Assembly (NCBI GenBank): GCA_008080835.1
Contig: VMDK01000010.1
Span: forward strand, 1 to 52,370
DNA from: Sphingobacteriia bacterium
Lineage (GTDB): Bacteria; Bacteroidota; Bacteroidia; NS11-12g; UBA9320
DNA: 52,370 bases
Reading direction: 5' to 3'
This document shows, in pieces, positions 17,466 through 25,312 of this stretch (the first letter of the stretch is position 1; every line of letters starts with the position of its first letter). The notes beneath the pieces were generated by a model. It was given only the letters and a program-made list of their open reading frames with translations, searched no databases and was not told the DNA's origin. The translations under genes and the position numbers were made by a program.

Positions 17466-18881
17466 GTGAAGGAAGCACTCCAACATCCCATTTTCAACAC
17501 AGTATCCGAAGCTGCTGAAGCACTCGGTGTGGAAGTATATGTCGTGGGCGGTTACGTACGCGATCACTTGCTCGAGCGTCCATGTACCGACGTGGACTTC
17601 GTATGCGTGGGTGATGGACTAGAACTTGCCGAAAAAGTAGCGGAATTACTGCCCGGGAAGCATAAGGTTTCCGTGTTCAAGAATTTCGGCACTGCGCATA
17701 TCCACGAAGGAGATTGGGACTACGAATTCGTTGGAGCGCGCAAGGAATCATACAGTAGGAACAGCCGGAAACCGGATGTTGAGCCGGGAACGCTCGAGGA
17801 CGACCAACTGCGACGAGATTTTACGATCAATGCGCTTGGTATTAGTCTGAATGCTGACAACTACGGCGAATTGGTAGATCCATTTGGAGGGATCGCCGAT
17901 CTCGACAAGCAGATCATTCGCACACCGACCGATCCTGATATCACATTCAGCGACGATCCACTGCGTATGATGCGTGCGATCCGTTTTGCTTCACAACTTG
18001 GGTTTTCCATTCATGATAAGACCTGGGACAGCATCAAACGTCAGAATGAACGCATCGATATCATCTCCAAAGAGCGTATTCGCGATGAGCTCAACAAGAT
18101 CATCCTTTCACCGAAACCAAGTCTCGGCCTTGACCTACTCTTTAAATCCGGATTACTAGTTCGCTTTTTCCCTGAAATGGTAGAATTACATGGAGTGGAA
18201 GTCCGCAAGGGTGTTTCGCACAAGGACAATTTCTACCACACACTCAAGGTATTGGATAACGTCGCAGAGTTGAGCGACGACCTCTGGTTGCGCTGGAGTG
18301 CCATTTTGCATGATATTGCTAAGCCGCGTACCAAAGCTTTCAACGACAAGGACGGATGGACCTTCCATGCCCATGAGTTTGTAGGTTCCAAGATGGTCAA
18401 ACGCATATTCAGAAAGCTGAAGCTACCGTTGAATGAGCACATGAAGTACGTGGAAAAGCTCGTCTTGCTGCATTTGCGTCCGATCGCACTCACCAAAGAA
18501 GTGGTGACCGACAGCGCGGTACGCCGACTCATTTTCGATGCCGGTGACGATATAGACGACCTTTTGCTGTTAAGCCGATGTGACATAACATCGAAGAATG
18601 AGCGAAAGGTGAAACATTTTCTGCGTAATCTGGACAATGTAGAGCGCAAGATCGACGATGTAGAGGAACGCGACCGAGTTCGGAATTTCCAGCCACCGGT
18701 AAGCGGGGAGGAGATCATGCAGATATTCGGGCTGAAACCTTCCAGAGAGATCGGTGTTATCAAAAATGCATTGAAGGAAGCTATTTTGGAGGGAGAGATA
18801 CCCAATAATAGAGAAGAGGCTCTTAAGTTTGCAGTGCGCAAAGGGAAAGAGATGGGTCTAAAAGAAGCGCGAACCATATGA
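17466..18881 (+). CDS. cca: CCA tRNA nucleotidyltransferase with HD domain
   Basis: The 471-residue class II nucleotidyltransferase has GGYVRD (residues 28-33) and the catalytic DVD (42-44, TDVDFV). The neck motif RRDFTINALG and FSDDPLRMMRAIRFASQLGF follow, and a C-terminal HD phosphohydrolase motif is present (LHDIAKPRTK). It adds or repairs the 3' CCA of tRNA; none of the tRNA genes in this window encode CCA, so the enzyme is needed. GTG 17466 is preferred over TTG 17457, which lies within the -7 box. It overlaps the next gene by four bases (ATGA). Confidence 0.93.
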   Translation: MKEALQHPIFNTVSEAAEALGVEVYVVGGYVRDHLLERPCTDVDFVCVGDGLELAEKVAELLPGKHKVSVFKNFGTAHIHEGDWDYEFVGARKESYSRNSRKPDVEPGTLEDDQLRRDFTINALGISLNADNYGELVDPFGGIADLDKQIIRTPTDPDITFSDDPLRMMRAIRFASQLGFSIHDKTWDSIKRQNERIDIISKERIRDELNKIILSPKPSLGLDLLFKSGLLVRFFPEMVELHGVEVRKGVSHKDNFYHTLKVLDNVAELSDDLWLRWSAILHDIAKPRTKAFNDKDGWTFHAHEFVGSKMVKRIFRKLKLPLNEHMKYVEKLVLLHLRPIALTKEVVTDSAVRRLIFDAGDDIDDLLLLSRCDITSKNERKVKHFLRNLDNVERKIDDVEERDRVRNFQPPVSGEEIMQIFGLKPSREIGVIKNALKEAILEGEIPNNREEALKFAVRKGKEMGLKEARTI

Positions 18882-19405
18882 TCATTTTCAGATTCAGAGT
18901 CACGTTCGAAGAGATCGACGAAGTAGAACGAATTATTGATGTCAGGGCCACACAGACCTTGAAGGATCTGCATACAGCCGTATTGGGCTCGGTGAAGTTC
19001 AAGCCGGAAACAGCTGCAAGTATCTATTTGAGCAAGGACAATTGGCGAAAAGGGAAAAGATTCACCGACCGCGAAGTAGAAGGTGAGGCGCTCATGAGCG
19101 ATCAGCGTCTGAATGTGGTCGTGAACGATCCACAGCAAAAGTTTCTCTTTATCACAGATGATGAGGCCGAATGGGAACTAAAGATCGAAATGCTGCGCAT
19201 CTACAAAACGGATGTGGACGACTTCTTCCCTAAACTGGTAAAATCGACCGGCTACAATCCGAAACAGTTCAAAGTGAAGGTGGTAGGGGCGCCTACCAAC
19301 GAATTCGAGAAGCTAGTGGATGAGTTGATGGCTGATGATGAGCCGGATAGTGCATCTGACGACGACAAGGATCCGGGGAAAGAAGCCGGAGATGAAGAAG
19401 AATGA
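18878..19405 (+). CDS. Plasmid pRiA4b ORF-3-family protein
   Basis: The 175-residue protein matches the PRiA4_ORF3-like family (also labelled IS1096 passenger protein): MIIFRFRVTFEEI, TLKDLHTAVLGSVKF and ASIYLSKDNWRKG, then a beta-rich half and a strongly acidic tail (DEPDSASDDDKD). The function is unknown and, despite the family names, nothing here indicates mobility. It is locked between cca (4-base overlap) and miaA (14-base overlap), which implies translational coupling and a possible role in tRNA maturation (inference). Confidence 0.8.
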   Translation: MIIFRFRVTFEEIDEVERIIDVRATQTLKDLHTAVLGSVKFKPETAASIYLSKDNWRKGKRFTDREVEGEALMSDQRLNVVVNDPQQKFLFITDDEAEWELKIEMLRIYKTDVDDFFPKLVKSTGYNPKQFKVKVVGAPTNEFEKLVDELMADDEPDSASDDDKDPGKEAGDEEE

Positions 19406-20279
19406 GAAACTTCTGATCTGCGTTTGCGGGCCAACGGCCAGCGGAAAAACATCAACGGCCATAGAATTGGCACAACATTTTGGTACTGAGATCATCAGTG
19501 CTGATTCCAGACAGATCTACAAAGAAATGTCCATAGGGACTGCGGTGCCTTCGGCAAATGAACTGAACGCTGTAAAGCATCATTTTATACACTCGCACAG
19601 CATTCACGACGATTTTACTGCAGGTGATTATGTCCGGGAGGCCGGAGAGCTGATACATGAACTTTATAAGACGTACGATACACTGATCCTTGCAGGAGGA
19701 ACCGGTTTCTTTGTGAATGCCTTGCTATACGGGTTCGATGCACCCGCAGCCAAAGATTCAGAACTGCGAGACAAACTCAATCAAGTACACGACGAGGGTG
19801 GGATAGAGGCCTTGCACGAGCGAGCGAGAGAAGCAGGTGTGAACCTTTACTCTTTGACCGATCCACAGAATCCGCAACGGGTGATCAGGGCTATTGAAAA
19901 ATGCGTTCTTCCTGAGAGAGGAGAAGTAACGTCCGGCTTGAAAGACGACATGAATGTACAAGGATTTATCCTGTCGATGCCAAGGGAAGAACTTTACTCC
20001 AGAATTGAGCAGCGGGTGGACGCCATGATGCAGCTTGGTCTACTTGAAGAGGCAGAGCAACTGTTTCCTTTTAAGCGTTTAAATGCGCTCAATACGGTTG
20101 GGTATTCAGAGTTGTTCAGTCATCTTGAAGGCAAGTTAACACTCGAAGAAGCCATTGATCTGATCAAACGAAATACCCGCAGATATGCGAAGCGTCAGTT
20201 GACATGGTTTCGTAACAAAACAGACTTCGCAGAAGTCGAAAGGCCATTTGCCGAGAACATTGCAGAGGTGTTGAAGTAA
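19392..20279 (+). CDS. miaA: tRNA dimethylallyltransferase MiaA
   Basis: The 295-residue protein has the P-loop GPTASGKT (residues 13-20), SADSRQIYKEM, the HHFIHSHS segment, DTLILAGGTGFFVNALLYG, NPQRVIRAIE and the C-terminal NTRRYAKRQLTWFRNK. It transfers a dimethylallyl group to A37 of tRNAs reading UNN codons, the first step before MiaB and MiaE (the latter at 7993-8574). The frame is open from 19335, but ATG 19392 fits the family start and overlaps the upstream gene by 14 bases. Confidence 0.95.
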   Translation: MKKNEKLLICVCGPTASGKTSTAIELAQHFGTEIISADSRQIYKEMSIGTAVPSANELNAVKHHFIHSHSIHDDFTAGDYVREAGELIHELYKTYDTLILAGGTGFFVNALLYGFDAPAAKDSELRDKLNQVHDEGGIEALHERAREAGVNLYSLTDPQNPQRVIRAIEKCVLPERGEVTSGLKDDMNVQGFILSMPREELYSRIEQRVDAMMQLGLLEEAEQLFPFKRLNALNTVGYSELFSHLEGKLTLEEAIDLIKRNTRRYAKRQLTWFRNKTDFAEVERPFAENIAEVLK

Positions 20280-20282
20280 GGC

Positions 20283-21698
20283 CTAATTCTTCTTTTCGTA
20301 CTTCTTCTTGTCCTTCGGATTCCTCAAGAAGGTAAAACTCATACCGGTACGGAAACTGAAGTTCCGTACCACATTCGGACTGAACAAGCTTACTACATTA
20401 TCCGTCACAACATAGTATTGGAATGGACCGCCGTTCAGCGATAAACCTATCCCGAAGTTGTTGAACTTGTTGTTCATGATGGTATAAGTAGCCGAAAGCG
20501 CCACGACACGTGTGAATTGGCTGTACCAACTCAGCGTGAACGAAGGGTGGAGACGTTGATGATACCAGTCGCCGTAAAATAGCACACCTGCACGGTGGTT
20601 CTTCGTGAAGCTGAAGGTTCCTCCCAGATAGAATTCCGGAGACAAACCTGTCGTATAGCTCGTATTGGATTCATCTAGCTTGAAGCGGTCGGCGATGGAA
20701 TCTGCCAAGGCCTCAATGACGTCGGTAGAATCTGTATCCTCAAAGGCCGTGTTGAAGTCCAACCCTTTGAATTCAAACTTGGCATTTGGGTCGCGAGAAT
20801 AGTAATTCTTGGCGTTGTTATTCCACTTGATCCTTCCGAGATCGCGAATGGCAGCACTCAACTCGATCTTCTTATTCAATTCGAAGGTGGCGCCTAAATC
20901 TAGTCCCCAGCCGCCGTTGTTAGATGCCATTCCCAAATAATCTGAGAATTGAAGGTCGTTGCCAAATGAATCCGTTTCCAATTCGCCGAAACTGGATGCT
21001 GTATTCACGCGTATGTCCGACTGCAGAAGCAGTGTATAGTCATTCGGGTTGGTCGTAAAATACATGTCGCTTTTCTCCGTATTGATGTTGATCAATCCTT
21101 TGAGATATTTTATTCGTGCACCCACTGTCAGTCGCTGATCCATCAGACTTCTGGAATACCCAAGGCCAGACTCGACATAATCCAAAAGGTCCATGTCAAA
21201 TCCTAGATCAAACTTTTTCCCAAGGTTTCTTCCGCCGTTCCCTTCCAGGATCAGCTTTGGCAGATCGGCATCAAAACTGAGCTTAGACTTATGAACCAAG
21301 GTCGAGTTGAACGTAAAGTAGTTACCGGGTCCCACTTGGAAACCAAAATGCAGCAGATCCATCTTCATCTCCCCGCTAAAGCTGTTGTTGTCACGGAACA
21401 TATTGCTCAAGGCATTGATGTTCAGGATCACTGTATCGGCATTCTTTCTTTCCAATGCATTTGCGAACTCGTCAAATTCCAGAGACGAGTTATTGAATGT
21501 GACATAGACTGAAGAAATGCCCGGAATTCCGATAAAGAAGCGGCTATCTGGTCGAAGGGCGGGATTGGCATAGGTGCGCTGTGGGAGGCTTTTCATACCA
21601 TACATGGTGAAATCGCCTTGTGCGCGGGATTCCTGGATTCCTGTAATGCTCGTGACAAGGAGAGCTACGGCTATCGAAATGTGATTGATCGTCTTCAT
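20283..21698 (-). CDS. DUF5723-type outer-membrane protein
   Basis: The 471-residue protein has a signal peptide (cleavage near ESRAQGD). It opens with a PorP-like segment (TYANPALRPDSRFFIGIPGISSVYVTFNNSSLEF) and continues as alternating beta strands with aromatic ends, as in an outer-membrane barrel. This matches the DUF5723 group of Bacteroidota. The C-terminus is lysine-rich (KDKKKYEKKN). It starts just after the stop of the lipoprotein gene at 21700, so the two are one operon and may form a complex. Function unknown. Confidence 0.8.
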   Translation of the reverse strand: MKTINHISIAVALLVTSITGIQESRAQGDFTMYGMKSLPQRTYANPALRPDSRFFIGIPGISSVYVTFNNSSLEFDEFANALERKNADTVILNINALSNMFRDNNSFSGEMKMDLLHFGFQVGPGNYFTFNSTLVHKSKLSFDADLPKLILEGNGGRNLGKKFDLGFDMDLLDYVESGLGYSRSLMDQRLTVGARIKYLKGLININTEKSDMYFTTNPNDYTLLLQSDIRVNTASSFGELETDSFGNDLQFSDYLGMASNNGGWGLDLGATFELNKKIELSAAIRDLGRIKWNNNAKNYYSRDPNAKFEFKGLDFNTAFEDTDSTDVIEALADSIADRFKLDESNTSYTTGLSPEFYLGGTFSFTKNHRAGVLFYGDWYHQRLHPSFTLSWYSQFTRVVALSATYTIMNNKFNNFGIGLSLNGGPFQYYVVTDNVVSLFSPNVVRNFSFRTGMSFTFLRNPKDKKKYEKKN

Positions 21699-21699
21699 A

Positions 21700-23337
21700 C
21701 TACTCGCCCTCCGTTTTGATCAATACCCTAGCTGCAACGCCCAATTGAACGCGCAACCCATAATCTTCATAGAAACTCACCGTCGGCTGTGTTTGGCCGT
21801 CTTTGGTGGTATTGATGCTAGCATCTATCCGTATCTGTTTCGCTTGTTCTATGGCTTCAATTCGTGATTTGCTGTAGTTTACGTCGTGTATGGAAGTCGT
21901 GAACCCGATCGTTCTGCCGTCGTTGTCAACCGGCGGACTGGAAATAAGCAGATCGCGTGGAGAGAACAGCGAATCGATCACAGCCCCCATATCGTCCAGA
22001 TAGTAGATCTGTACATCGAGGTCTACCGGGAAGTCGTTCTCCAGGTACAATCGCATCATGACATAATCCAGATCGACCGTTTCGCCCAGGTCGAGATCAA
22101 AATCCTCGTCCTGCTCCAGACGGAACCCGTCGGCTGTACCACGCAACGGAAGATCAAAGTCCAGGTAGAAGCTCAAGCGAGACGTATCCATGATGAAATT
22201 CTGCTGTTCGCGACCGTTGGGGTTGGTAGACGCTTCAAACTGGTATATGATCTTCTCGGGCTGACTGCTGATAACCGCGCCGATATTGCTATTCGTTTTG
22301 TTCAGAACAATACTGTCCGACAGCGTTTCTCCGAATTGGGCGGGCGTAGGATAGGGGATATTCAGATCTGTCGGAAATCCGGTAATGTCGGTATATCCTG
22401 TTTGCTTTGAAAAGGATTTGAACTGAAGGAACTCCGCTTCAGTAGGAATACCGAAGGAATTCGTATAGATAAGTTTGATGCGCGGATCGTCAATGGTGAA
22501 TTCACCATCATCGGAATCATCAAAAATGTTCAACTCCAGGGTATCCGCTTCATCATTGATAAGATCCTCCATACCCACATAGCCCCAAAACTTGTGGAAC
22601 TTGTTCTTATCGAAATGCATGTCGAAATTTATCGTGCTTCCTGCACCTAGAATTGACAATCCCGTCTTGCGTAAGGTAACCTTGAACTTAGTAGGTAGGT
22701 CATTGGTTCCATTAGGGCCTTGAGTCATATCGAAGAGGTAGCCACCCATACTTTCTGAAGCTTGTGCCGACTGACCGCCATTCAAGATTGCTGTATTCGA
22801 GAAAGAAGCACCGTCCTTCCTAGCTGAAGGAAGTGAGAATTCTACAACCACATCGTGATCCAGACGTGTGCTGTAACTCGCGCTCCAATCAAGCGATTTC
22901 ATCAACATACTGTCGATATCGCCGTAATTCACATCGTAAAAAAGGTTGAAATCCCGCTCTATGACAACGGAGTCGCTCAGATTGAACTCCGCGATCTCAG
23001 ATGGATTGAAGGTCAACACATTGGAAATGGATTGATTGCGAGTATAGATCACATCTTCCCCGTCAATGCTGATCACTGATCCTCTGTAGATCAGGTGGAT
23101 CAATTGCTCGTCGTCGACGGAGATATATTCTGAATTGGCTTCATCGATGAGGTCGGACAAGGTCAGTTCAGAATTCACCAAGGGAACGGCTAATTCAGGA
23201 GCCCAGCGAGCAGCCTTAATGTCTTCTATATCTTTGACGAGATCCTGATCAAGACAAGAACTCAACGACAGACCGCCTATTCCAAGTAAAGTCAAGCCCA
23301 GGAACAAGCGATTTCGCAGTTTATTCACTTCTTTCAT
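21700..23337 (-). CDS. Large predicted lipoprotein, partner of the DUF5723 protein
   Basis: The 545-residue product begins with a long lipoprotein signal (RLFLGLTLLGIGGLSLSSC). The mature protein is acidic, rich in Asp and beta-prone, with the opening ARWAPELAVPLVNSELTLSDLI that recurs in Bacteroidota lipoproteins beside DUF5723 genes. There are no catalytic motifs. It is the first gene of a two-gene operon. A surface or periplasmic structural role is likely, but this is inference from location and composition. Confidence 0.75.
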   Translation of the reverse strand: MKEVNKLRNRLFLGLTLLGIGGLSLSSCLDQDLVKDIEDIKAARWAPELAVPLVNSELTLSDLIDEANSEYISVDDEQLIHLIYRGSVISIDGEDVIYTRNQSISNVLTFNPSEIAEFNLSDSVVIERDFNLFYDVNYGDIDSMLMKSLDWSASYSTRLDHDVVVEFSLPSARKDGASFSNTAILNGGQSAQASESMGGYLFDMTQGPNGTNDLPTKFKVTLRKTGLSILGAGSTINFDMHFDKNKFHKFWGYVGMEDLINDEADTLELNIFDDSDDGEFTIDDPRIKLIYTNSFGIPTEAEFLQFKSFSKQTGYTDITGFPTDLNIPYPTPAQFGETLSDSIVLNKTNSNIGAVISSQPEKIIYQFEASTNPNGREQQNFIMDTSRLSFYLDFDLPLRGTADGFRLEQDEDFDLDLGETVDLDYVMMRLYLENDFPVDLDVQIYYLDDMGAVIDSLFSPRDLLISSPPVDNDGRTIGFTTSIHDVNYSKSRIEAIEQAKQIRIDASINTTKDGQTQPTVSFYEDYGLRVQLGVAARVLIKTEGE

Positions 23338-23521
23338 AGTTGTAGTTGCAAATTAAGGAAATCGGACGGAGCCATATGATGATTTTTATCGTCACAATGA
23401 TTGAAAAGACAACGGTATTCTTGCTTCAGGCATTGTCGTTACGCGTGAATAGGCCCACCTTTTTGATGTTCAAGTGGTTTTTAAAATATGATTCTTAACT
23501 TGCACGTAACATTCCATTTTC

Positions 23522-23938
23522 GTGTCTGCAATTCACAAACATCGTTTGAGCGCTACAGGAGCCGTACTTATGGGTATTAGCGTAGCCATGGGCGCTTTTG
23601 GTGCTCACACGCTAAAAGATCTGATCGAAGTCTCTGAGCTTCAAACCTTCAAGACCGGAGTATTATACGCTTTGATCCATGGTCTGGTGCTGTGGGTGTG
23701 GCCTATTTTTAAAGGATCCTTCACACCCAGGCAACAGAAGAATACCTGGCGACTCTTTCTCATGGGATACGTGTTATTCTGCGGTAGTTTGTGGGCTATG
23801 TCCATAGGAAGATGCTTGGTTCTGGACAGCGTCACTGTTGATAAAGAAGTAAAATATGAAGACCCTGCATCTGATACGTCATTTCAAGTCGAGCTGGGAG
23901 AACGAATTGCTGTCCGACTACGAGCGCCCTCTGAATGA
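23522..23938 (+). pseudogene. DUF423 membrane protein with C-terminal truncation
   Basis: From GTG 23522 the first ~95 residues follow the DUF423/YgdD family closely: GAVLMGISVAMGAFGAHTL, a second membrane segment (VLYALIHGLVLWVW) and a third (LFLMGYVLFCGSLWAMSI). The family then has a GPxTPxGG motif and a fourth membrane segment. Both are missing here. The frame instead runs for about 40 polar residues into the sixA gene, overlapping it by 83 bases. A search of the other two frames by eye did not recover the missing part, so a deletion is more likely than a frameshift. The first three membrane segments could still be made. Confidence 0.7.
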
Positions 23939-24353
23939 CCGGGGTCAACGCGATCTACCGAGAATGGGAGAGGCTCTGGCGGCTAAAGGTATCAATCCGG
24001 ATGTGATCTGGTACAGTCCGGCGAAACGAACAGAGATCACTTGTTTCGGATTGCGCGATTACCTCAATTGGGAGAACAAGATTCCCTATGCAGAGGCACG
24101 GTTGTATGGCGCAGATGTAGTAGAACTTACCGAATTGCTTCACGGTTTGGCGCCTGTGATCAACGAAGTGCTCGTGATCGGTCACAACCCAACTTTGACT
24201 CAAGCGGTCAATCTGTACTCAACAGCAAAGCTCGACAATCTACCCACTGGTGGTTGGGTGAAGATCGAACTGGATATAAATGATTGGTCGGAGTTAGATT
24301 ACAACGAGCAAGGAGAACTGGTGGATCACTTGTTCCCGAAGATGATCCCTTAG
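23856..24353 (+). CDS. SixA-type phosphohistidine phosphatase (histidine phosphatase family)
   Basis: The 165-residue protein has the RH catalytic motif (R8-H9) in the SixA-like form RHFKSSW, YERPLNDRGQRD, SPAKRTEIT and a second catalytic histidine in IGHNPTLT (H110). The family removes phosphate from phosphohistidine proteins or small phosphoesters; Bacteroidota members are short, like this one. ATG 23856 lies inside the 3' extension of the truncated DUF423 gene. Its stop overlaps the stop of the convergent lipoprotein gene. Confidence 0.88.
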   Translation: MKTLHLIRHFKSSWENELLSDYERPLNDRGQRDLPRMGEALAAKGINPDVIWYSPAKRTEITCFGLRDYLNWENKIPYAEARLYGADVVELTELLHGLAPVINEVLVIGHNPTLTQAVNLYSTAKLDNLPTGGWVKIELDINDWSELDYNEQGELVDHLFPKMIP

Positions 24354-25219
24354 TCTATTTCCAATATGGTTCGTTTGCCATTGATATCAACCAGGATGGC
24401 ATTATCACAAGCTCCATCACCATACGGGTCGTAATCAACGCGCATGTTCTTGCTGCGTTCGGTTTCTGAAATAGAGAGCTGTCCACGCTTAAACGTTTCT
24501 GCACATCCTTTCTCGAGCGTTTTCTCAAGATTGGCATCGATCGAACAGGAATATGCGACTCCATTTCTATTGGTCCCGGTTGATGTGCCGCTGACTTCAT
24601 ACGTGTCACCATATTGGCCTTCTCCCGCATCATGAGTCACCTCGATCAAATGATCGCAGGACCAGGTCAAAGTCCCGGATGCATCCTTTACTTCTATTTG
24701 GTCAACTTTCACGTTGTGCTTACCTAAACCTTTCTGCATGATCTTCATGGAGCCGACGAATGCGGTCATTTGTTCCCCGTCACCCGTATGAAAACCGCTG
24801 GATTCAGGGAAGTCAACCAGAATGGTCTTTTCCCTTGCCAGGAAATTGCCTTCGATAGATACACGAAGCTTTCCACTGCGATATAACCCATCAGGACAAA
24901 GGATGCCGTGTGGCGCCTGAGTCCCTAAGTCTCCAAAGTCGAGAAACACTTCGATGCCGTCTCCATCGTCATAGCTGGAATCAATAAACGACAGCGTAGA
25001 TCCAAAAGGGAGCAGAGTACTGCCTTCATTCGTATACAGTTTCTCCGTGGAAATGAGATCGCTAACCACATCAAATGTGGCGTAACATTGCACTTCAGCC
25101 TTGATATTGTCCTCAACGGAATGAAAATCCTCCTGTACCTCGACATATTGCTCCTTACACGCATGCAAGCTAAGGAGCACTAGAATGGGGATGATCAGTC
25201 GATACATGGGATTCTTCAT
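24350..25219 (-). CDS. Predicted lipoprotein of unknown function
   Basis: ATG 25219 starts a lipoprotein signal (RLIIPILVLLSLHAC, lipobox C21) and gives 289 residues; a 26-residue upstream extension spoils the signal and is rejected. The mature protein has several cysteines (VQCYATF, GILCPDGLY, WSCDHL, SCSID, KGCAETF, GACDNA) and alternating strands, suggesting a disulphide-stabilised periplasmic beta protein. A TATCTTTG box lies 20 bases upstream of the start. It is divergent from priA. Confidence 0.75.
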   Translation of the reverse strand: MKNPMYRLIIPILVLLSLHACKEQYVEVQEDFHSVEDNIKAEVQCYATFDVVSDLISTEKLYTNEGSTLLPFGSTLSFIDSSYDDGDGIEVFLDFGDLGTQAPHGILCPDGLYRSGKLRVSIEGNFLAREKTILVDFPESSGFHTGDGEQMTAFVGSMKIMQKGLGKHNVKVDQIEVKDASGTLTWSCDHLIEVTHDAGEGQYGDTYEVSGTSTGTNRNGVAYSCSIDANLEKTLEKGCAETFKRGQLSISETERSKNMRVDYDPYGDGACDNAILVDINGKRTILEID

Positions 25220-25239
25220 CGTATCAGGCAAGAGTTGCA

Positions 25240-25247
25240 AAGATATA
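25240..25247 (-). promoter_or_regulatory. TAnnTTTG -7 box for the lipoprotein gene
   Basis: Read on the minus strand the site is TATCTTTG, with a further TA just upstream. It ends 20 bases before ATG 25219, so this message would have a short normal leader, unlike the near-leaderless cases elsewhere. Confidence 0.45.
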
Positions 25248-25312
25248 GCTTGTTTACAGCTCATATTCTCACAAATTTGTAATATAGAAATCCACACAAC
25301 TCACGGACTCAA

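Noticed and set aside
18233-19138. Long minus-strand open frame (301 codons) opposite cca
   Set aside because: It lies wholly antisense to the well-supported cca gene and the start of the next gene; its translation is Ser/Arg-rich without family features.
18878-19405. The pRiA4b-ORF3/IS1096-passenger name as a sign of a mobile element
   Set aside because: There are no inverted repeats or transposase, and the gene is locked by overlaps between two core tRNA genes.
23760-23860. Frameshift as the cause of the DUF423 truncation
   Set aside because: The other two frames after the third membrane segment quickly reach stops and do not show the missing GPxTPxGG region, so a deletion fits better.
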